Source of the DNA: Entomortierella parvispora
Taxonomy: Eukaryota > Mortierellomycota > Mortierellomycetes > Mortierellales > Mortierellaceae
DNA: 64,000 bases
NCBI GenBank assembly: GCA_963573315.1
Contig: OY752153.1
Span: 992,001-1,056,000, forward strand
Reading direction: 5' to 3'
The notes under the pieces were generated by a model. The model was not told the origin of the DNA and searched no databases. It saw only the letters and a list, made by a program, of their open reading frames with translations. Positions 63,687-64,000 of the stretch are shown here, in pieces; the first letter of the stretch is position 1, and each line of letters starts with the position of its first letter. A program made the translations under genes and the position numbers.

Positions 63687-64000
63687 CCTCCTGTTGGAAT
63701 CCTGCAGTGACATTGTTTTGTGGAGCCTTGCGGACGGCCTGCAACAGACTCTGGTGACTCTCTGTGTACTCGAGCTGAACAGCCTTGATCCTGCCCAAGT
63801 AGTACATGTATCTAGCAAGCTGGTTGTTGGTTGCGTTTTCGGGAAAAGTCGTCTTGGAGACCAGCTTGTCGGCCTGATCATAGAGGTTGTAATGGAAATA
63901 GTTGCGCAACAACAAGTTGATCAAGGTCGATTGTGTGTCATCATCGCGGCGAAGCGTTGCTGTACGTTGAGCATTCAGGAGCGTGGGTCGGATCTCGGCC
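62817..64000 (-). CDS. RPN3: 26S proteasome regulatory subunit Rpn3/PSMD3, 5' end outside window
   Basis: Lid subunit of the 19S regulatory particle. Exons on the minus strand: beyond 64000 to 63688, 63565-63071, 62954-62817. TPR-like part: [45 protein letters not shown] part: [58 protein letters not shown]. Tail [16 protein letters not shown] then [12 protein letters not shown] and an acidic end. The intron 63687-63566 contains a run of about 30 A (plus strand, 63652-63683). The gene is convergent with the Fanzor gene and its stop lies in repeat unit 2. The C-terminal HDEL is coincidental for a cytosolic and nuclear protein. Confidence 0.95.
63652..63683. repeat. Long A/T homopolymer in an Rpn3 intron
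   Basis: About 32 consecutive A on the plus strand (T on the coding strand) in the intron between 63688 and 63565, immediately at the donor side. Likely variable in length and error-prone. Confidence 0.9.

Overview
The window reads as nuclear DNA of a filamentous early-diverging fungus. I infer a Mortierella-like fungus (Mortierellomycotina). The reasons are intron-rich conserved eukaryotic genes with short GT-AG introns (often with a CTAAC-type branch site), pyrimidine-rich leaders, a local expansion of F-box/leucine-rich-repeat (RNI-like) genes, and a secreted divergent Hsp70. No organism label was available, so the lineage is an inference.

Layout. 1-605: 5' part of the splicing factor PHF5A/Rds3 (-). 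1.5-2.2 kb: exons or remnant of an uncharacterised protein. 3.5-7.8 kb: exportin-2/CSE1 (+, 16 exons). 8.7-16.4 kb is a block of secreted proteins: a 52-residue cysteine-rich peptide (-), a beta-trefoil-like protein (+), a protein with an N-terminal strand-rich region and a B-lectin domain (-), and two tandemly duplicated small secreted proteins (+) that share a motif with it. 17-30 kb is an F-box/LRR cluster with two intact and two broken genes plus a relic, interrupted at 19.2-22.7 kb by a Mutator-like (MULE) transposase. 30.6-33.5 kb: a large F-box protein with Ala/Glu-rich inserts. 33.7-35.6 kb: secreted Hsp70-like protein (-). 36.9-37.3 kb: a possible transposon relic. 37.6-39.7 kb: degenerate MoxR/ChlI-like AAA+ protein (-). 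40.2-41.5 kb: cytochrome b561-like protein (+) and a cupredoxin (-), convergent. 42.4-46.2 kb: FUN14 protein (+) and IML2/TTC39-like protein (-). 47.8-49.4 kb: methionine aminopeptidase 1 (+). 52.6-54.1 kb: type II membrane O-fucosyltransferase-like protein (+). 54.5-57.0 kb: GPI transamidase subunit PIG-S (-). 58.3-62.7 kb: a Fanzor gene. 62.8-64 kb: proteasome subunit Rpn3/PSMD3 (-).

The main discovery candidate is at 58258-62686. Five exons splice in frame into one predicted 1361-residue protein. Its N-terminus is a FEN1/XPG-like nuclease domain and its C-terminus is a Fanzor (eukaryotic TnpB-type, RNA-guided RuvC nuclease) with a complete zinc-finger/RuvC-III end. I know of no described FEN1-Fanzor fusion. 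A perfectly tandem 73-bp repeat, each unit carrying a hairpin, starts seven bases after its stop codon. It is a candidate for the element end or guide-RNA scaffold, or simply a local duplication of the 3' end of Rpn3.

Exon coordinates were derived by hand from reading frames and splice signals. Where exon lengths sum to a multiple of three and family motifs continue across the junction, I treat the model as good. The intergenic stretches are mostly promoter or UTR sequence with microsatellites.
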